Made by a program: the position numbers and the translations under genes. A stretch of DNA of 64,000 nucleotides from Streptomyces sp. NBC_01717 (GTDB lineage Bacteria; Actinomycetota; Actinomycetes; Streptomycetales; Streptomycetaceae), in assembly GCF_036248255.1 (NCBI RefSeq), contig NZ_CP109178.1, positions 4,278,001 through 4,342,000 on the forward strand. Reading direction: 5' to 3'. Positions 61,511 to 64,000 of the stretch are shown one piece after another (within the stretch, counting starts at the first letter, position 1; every line of letters begins with the position of its first letter). Under the pieces are notes generated by a model. That model ran no database searches, had not been told where the DNA came from, and was given only the letters and a program-made list of their open reading frames with translations.

Positions 61511-61539
61511 TTGTGGGTTTGTTGAACAATCGCTTAATG
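61511..61539 (+). promoter_or_regulatory. DUF969 operon promoter with the shared palindrome
   Basis: -35 TTGTGG (61511-61516), a 17-bp spacer and -10 TTAATG (61534-61539). The spacer carries GTTTGTTGAACAATC (61517-61531), 14 of 15 bases equal to the site in the pxp promoter and at the same place. The 11-bp core TTGTTGAACAA is symmetric. Transcription starts near 61546, leaving a leader of about 70 nt before GTG 61615. The rest of 61238-61510 has no gene. Confidence 0.7.
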
Positions 61540-61614
61540 TCTCGCGCACTACCCCCGTCTGATCAGGACCGAGCAGGCCTGCCTGCACGTCCATGCGCGG
61601 AAGAAGGCCGACGC

Positions 61615-62346
61615 GTGATCGTTCTCCTCGGCGTGCTCGTGGTGATCCTCGGATTCGCCACCCGCCGCAATCCCCTCCTCGTGGTGGGTGTCGCAGGCAT
61701 CGTCACAGGGCTGCTCGGCAAGCTCTCCCCGCAGGAGGTGCTGGCCACATTCGGCAACAGCTTCGCCTCCGCGCGCTCCGTGACCGTCTTCGTCATCACC
61801 CTGCCCGTCATCGGGCTTCTCGAGCGGTACGGACTCCAGGAGCAGGCCCGTACCCTCATCGGCAAGCTGGGCAGGCTGACCACCGGCCGCTTCCTGGCGC
61901 TCTACCTGCTGATACGGCAGCTCACTGCCTCCGTCGGCCTCACCAGCATCGGCGGCCCCGCGCAGAGTGTGCGGCCGCTGATCGCCCCGATGGCCGAGGC
62001 CGCCGCCGAGGCCAAGGCGGGTCGTCCGCTGCCGCAGAAGCTCCGCGAGAAGGTCCGCTCGCACGCGTCCGGCGCCGACACCATCGGAGTGTTCTTCGGT
62101 GAGGACTGCTTCATCGCCATCGGATCGATCCTGCTGATCACCGGCTTCGTGAACTCCACGTACGACCAGCACCTCGAGCCCTTGCACCTGGCCCTGTGGG
62201 CGATCCCCTCCGCGATCTGCGCCTTCCTGATCCACGGGGCCCGCCTGCTCAACCTGGACCGGCAGCTGGAGCGCGAACTCGCCGTCGCCGCCGCCGAGAA
62301 CGACCTGACGACACACGCCGGGCTCCGGACGGAGGACGCCAAGTGA
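61615..62346 (+). CDS. DUF969 membrane protein, likely 5-oxoproline transporter subunit
   Basis: A 243-residue membrane protein with 6-7 helices: VIVLLGVLVVILGFATRRNPLLVVGVAGIVTGLL at the N-terminus, RSVTVFVITLPVIGLLERYGLQEQAR, and GFVNSTYDQHLEPLHLALWAIPSAICAFLIHG near the end. TASVGLTSIGGPAQSVRPLIAPMAEAAAE is a conserved cytosolic loop. DUF969 is always paired with DUF979; the pair resembles secondary transporters and is encoded beside 5-oxoproline genes here. GTG 61615 follows AAGAAGG. Confidence 0.85.
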   Translation: MIVLLGVLVVILGFATRRNPLLVVGVAGIVTGLLGKLSPQEVLATFGNSFASARSVTVFVITLPVIGLLERYGLQEQARTLIGKLGRLTTGRFLALYLLIRQLTASVGLTSIGGPAQSVRPLIAPMAEAAAEAKAGRPLPQKLREKVRSHASGADTIGVFFGEDCFIAIGSILLITGFVNSTYDQHLEPLHLALWAIPSAICAFLIHGARLLNLDRQLERELAVAAAENDLTTHAGLRTEDAK

Positions 62347-63311
62347 TCAAGTCCGAGTATTTCTTCTGGCTGGTCGGCGCGGTGTTCCTCGTCATGGCCG
62401 CGCAGATGGTCATGGACCGCAGCAACCCCAAGCGCTTCGGATCGGCCGGGTTCTGGGGTCTGCTGGGCGCCGCGTTCTTCTACTCCACCGGAGTCGTCGA
62501 CAAGTCCCTCCCCGCCGAACCGCTGGGCGTCGCCGTCCTGATCCTGATCGTCCTGGGCGGCTGCGGTCTCACCGGCAAGGGCGCGTCACACACTCCTGCC
62601 CGCGAGAAGCGCGCCGCCTCGGCCGCACGCTTCGGCAACAAGCTGTTCCTTCCGGCTCTCACCATCCCCGTCGTCGCGATGATCTGCGCGACGCTCGTGA
62701 AGAACTGGAAGATCGGTGGCGAACCGGTCCTGGAGCCGGGATACGAGACCATCCTCGGCCTCGGCGTCGGCGCCATCGCCGCGCTGATCGTGGGCATGGT
62801 GCTGCTGCGCGAGCGGAGGATCTCCGTACCACTGCACTCCGGTCGCAACATGCTGGAATCGATGGGCTGGGCGCTGATCCTGCCTCAGCTGCTCGCAGTC
62901 CTCGGCTCGATCTTCCAGTCCGCCGGTGTCGGCGAGCAGGTCGGAAGGATCACCGAGGCGGTGCTGCCGGACGGCCAGAAGTTCGTGGCCGTGGCCGTCT
63001 ACTGCTGCGGCATGGCGCTGTTCACCATCGTCATGGGCAATGCCTTCGCCGCGTTCCCGGTGATGACCGCCGCGATCGGCTGGCCCGTCCTCATCCAGCA
63101 GATGAACGGCAACGCGCCCGCGATCCTCGCCATCGGCATGCTCTGCGGCTTCTGCGGCACCCTCGTCACCCCGATGGCCGCCAACTTCAACCTGGTTCCC
63201 GCCGCTCTGCTCGAACTCAAGGACCAGTACGGCCCGATCAAGGCCCAGCTCCCCACGGCAGCGGCCCTGCTGGTCTGCAACATCGCCATCATGGCCCTCT
63301 TCGCCTTCTGA
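62343..63311 (+). CDS. DUF979 membrane protein, partner of DUF969
   Basis: A 322-residue membrane protein with about nine helices: SEYFFWLVGAVFLVMAAQMVMDRSNPKRFGSAGFWGLLGAAFFYSTG, then SMGWALILPQLLAVLGSIFQSAGVG and the motif VMGNAFAAFPVMTAAIGWPVLI. The C-terminus MLCGFCGTLVTPMAANFNLVPAALLELKD is characteristic. GTG 62343 overlaps the DUF969 stop (GTGA), so both are co-translated and probably form one transporter. Confidence 0.85.
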   Translation: MIKSEYFFWLVGAVFLVMAAQMVMDRSNPKRFGSAGFWGLLGAAFFYSTGVVDKSLPAEPLGVAVLILIVLGGCGLTGKGASHTPAREKRAASAARFGNKLFLPALTIPVVAMICATLVKNWKIGGEPVLEPGYETILGLGVGAIAALIVGMVLLRERRISVPLHSGRNMLESMGWALILPQLLAVLGSIFQSAGVGEQVGRITEAVLPDGQKFVAVAVYCCGMALFTIVMGNAFAAFPVMTAAIGWPVLIQQMNGNAPAILAIGMLCGFCGTLVTPMAANFNLVPAALLELKDQYGPIKAQLPTAAALLVCNIAIMALFAF

Positions 63312-63409
63312 CCCGGACCGCCACTGACCCGAGCCTCCTCCACCCCTGCCCCCTGGCCCGAGCCGCCCCTTGACCCGAGCCGCTCGCCCACCCCTCTGGA
63401 GTGACCCTG

Positions 63410-64000
63410 ATGTCCCCCGCGCTCCCTGCCACGTACGCCGTCCCCTTCACGGAACTGGCCCTCGCCAACGTCGTACGCGAATACCCCAACGCCCCTGCCC
63501 ACCTGTACGCCGGCCCCGAGGAACTGGTCGCGCCCCGCACCCTGCACCCTGCCTTCTACGGCGGGTACGACTGGCATTCCACCGTGCACATGCACTGGCT
63601 GCTCGTCCGCCTGCTGCGCCGCTTCTCCACCACCGGGGACCTCCCGGCCACGGTCACCACCCGTGTCCACGAGGTACTGAACTCCCACCTCACCCCGGAG
63701 AACCTCGCCGTCGAGGCGGCGTATCTCCGCAAGCGCCCGCACTTCGAACGCCCCTACGGCTGGGCGTGGCTGGTGGCGCTGGCGGCGGAGTGCCGTGCGC
63801 TCGGCACCCCCGAGGGCGACCGCTGGGCCGACGCCCTCACCCCTGCCGTGGAGGCGGTCGGCGAACTCCTCACCGCCTGGCTGCCCAAGGCGACGTACCC
63901 GATCAGGCACGGAATCCACCCCAACAGCGCCTTCGGCCTGGGCATGGTTCTGGACGCGGGCGAGCGCGCCGGTCTGCCCCGCCCGGTGCTCGACGCGGTG
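63410..64000 (+). CDS. DUF2891 protein, 3' end outside window
   Basis: At least 197 residues before the window ends. ATG 63410 follows GGAG 9 nt upstream. The protein begins with an FTELALANVVREYPNAPAHLYAG segment; PAFYGGYDWHSTVHMHWLLVRLL has histidines and a Trp usual for a DUF2891 active site or sugar-binding face. It is helical, cytosolic, and follows DUF979 by 98 nt, so it may be co-transcribed. DUF2891 often accompanies DUF969 and DUF979, with no proven function. Confidence 0.85.
   Translation, partial: MSPALPATYAVPFTELALANVVREYPNAPAHLYAGPEELVAPRTLHPAFYGGYDWHSTVHMHWLLVRLLRRFSTTGDLPATVTTRVHEVLNSHLTPENLAVEAAYLRKRPHFERPYGWAWLVALAAECRALGTPEGDRWADALTPAVEAVGELLTAWLPKATYPIRHGIHPNSAFGLGMVLDAGERAGLPRPVLDAV

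Overview
The window is about 70% G+C chromosomal DNA from a streptomycete or close relative. The codon third positions are strongly GC-biased, starts are often GTG or TTG, many genes overlap by 4 nt, and several families typical of Streptomyces are present: conservon genes, CYP157/CYP154, the futalosine menaquinone route, DUF2530, DUF3027 and DUF2771. No rRNA, tRNA, CRISPR array, complete insertion sequence or prophage was recognised. The content looks like core chromosome with a few accessory islands.

Left part (1-16.6 kb): the 3' end of a conservon (CvnC, CvnD, then a CYP157 and a CYP154 P450), serC, a DUF4259 gene, a broken Uma2 gene, a GNAT acetyltransferase, a secreted beta-propeller protein, an SGNH hydrolase, a TetR regulator, a membrane Ser/Thr kinase, an AAA+ ATPase/TPR membrane protein pair, a MarR-ABC transporter operon and a TrmB/LuxR-like regulator.

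Middle (16.6-42.8 kb): a cupin, prolyl aminopeptidase, a secreted PGRP-type amidase, an aldo/keto reductase, a divergent PadR-hydrolase pair around a palindrome, thpR, a MarR-MFS operon, a purine permease, a CtpE-like P-type ATPase, two tandem secreted paralogues sharing a 318-bp repeat, a 1070-residue GHKL/sacsin-like ATPase, DUF3027, an MFS protein, a DUF2771 lipoprotein, mqnB-mqnD, a cold-shock protein and a HAD phosphatase.

Right part (42.8-64 kb): a siderophore-type ABC importer behind a candidate iron box, a 430-bp island of three nested inverted repeats, a helicase-associated protein/XPB pair, a HelD-like RNA polymerase ATPase, cutC, copA behind a CsoR-type palindrome, and a 5-oxoproline module. 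The module comprises pxpC-pxpB-pxpA on the minus strand and, on the plus strand, a GntR/FCD regulator, DUF969, DUF979 and DUF2891 (cut by the window end). The pxp promoter and the DUF969 promoter carry nearly the same 15-bp palindrome at the same place between -35 and -10. This suggests one regulon for pyroglutamate uptake and hydrolysis, with DUF969/DUF979 as the likely importer. It is the best candidate here for an under-described system.

A recurring theme is leaderless transcription: at least nine genes have a TANNNT hexamer exactly 6-7 nt before the start codon and no Shine-Dalgarno. A second theme is a dispersed intergenic palindrome half-site (GTCCTCAAnCGCCGGACGG and its complement) found at five places, acting as a terminator stem at one of them and as the outer arms of the nested island at another.
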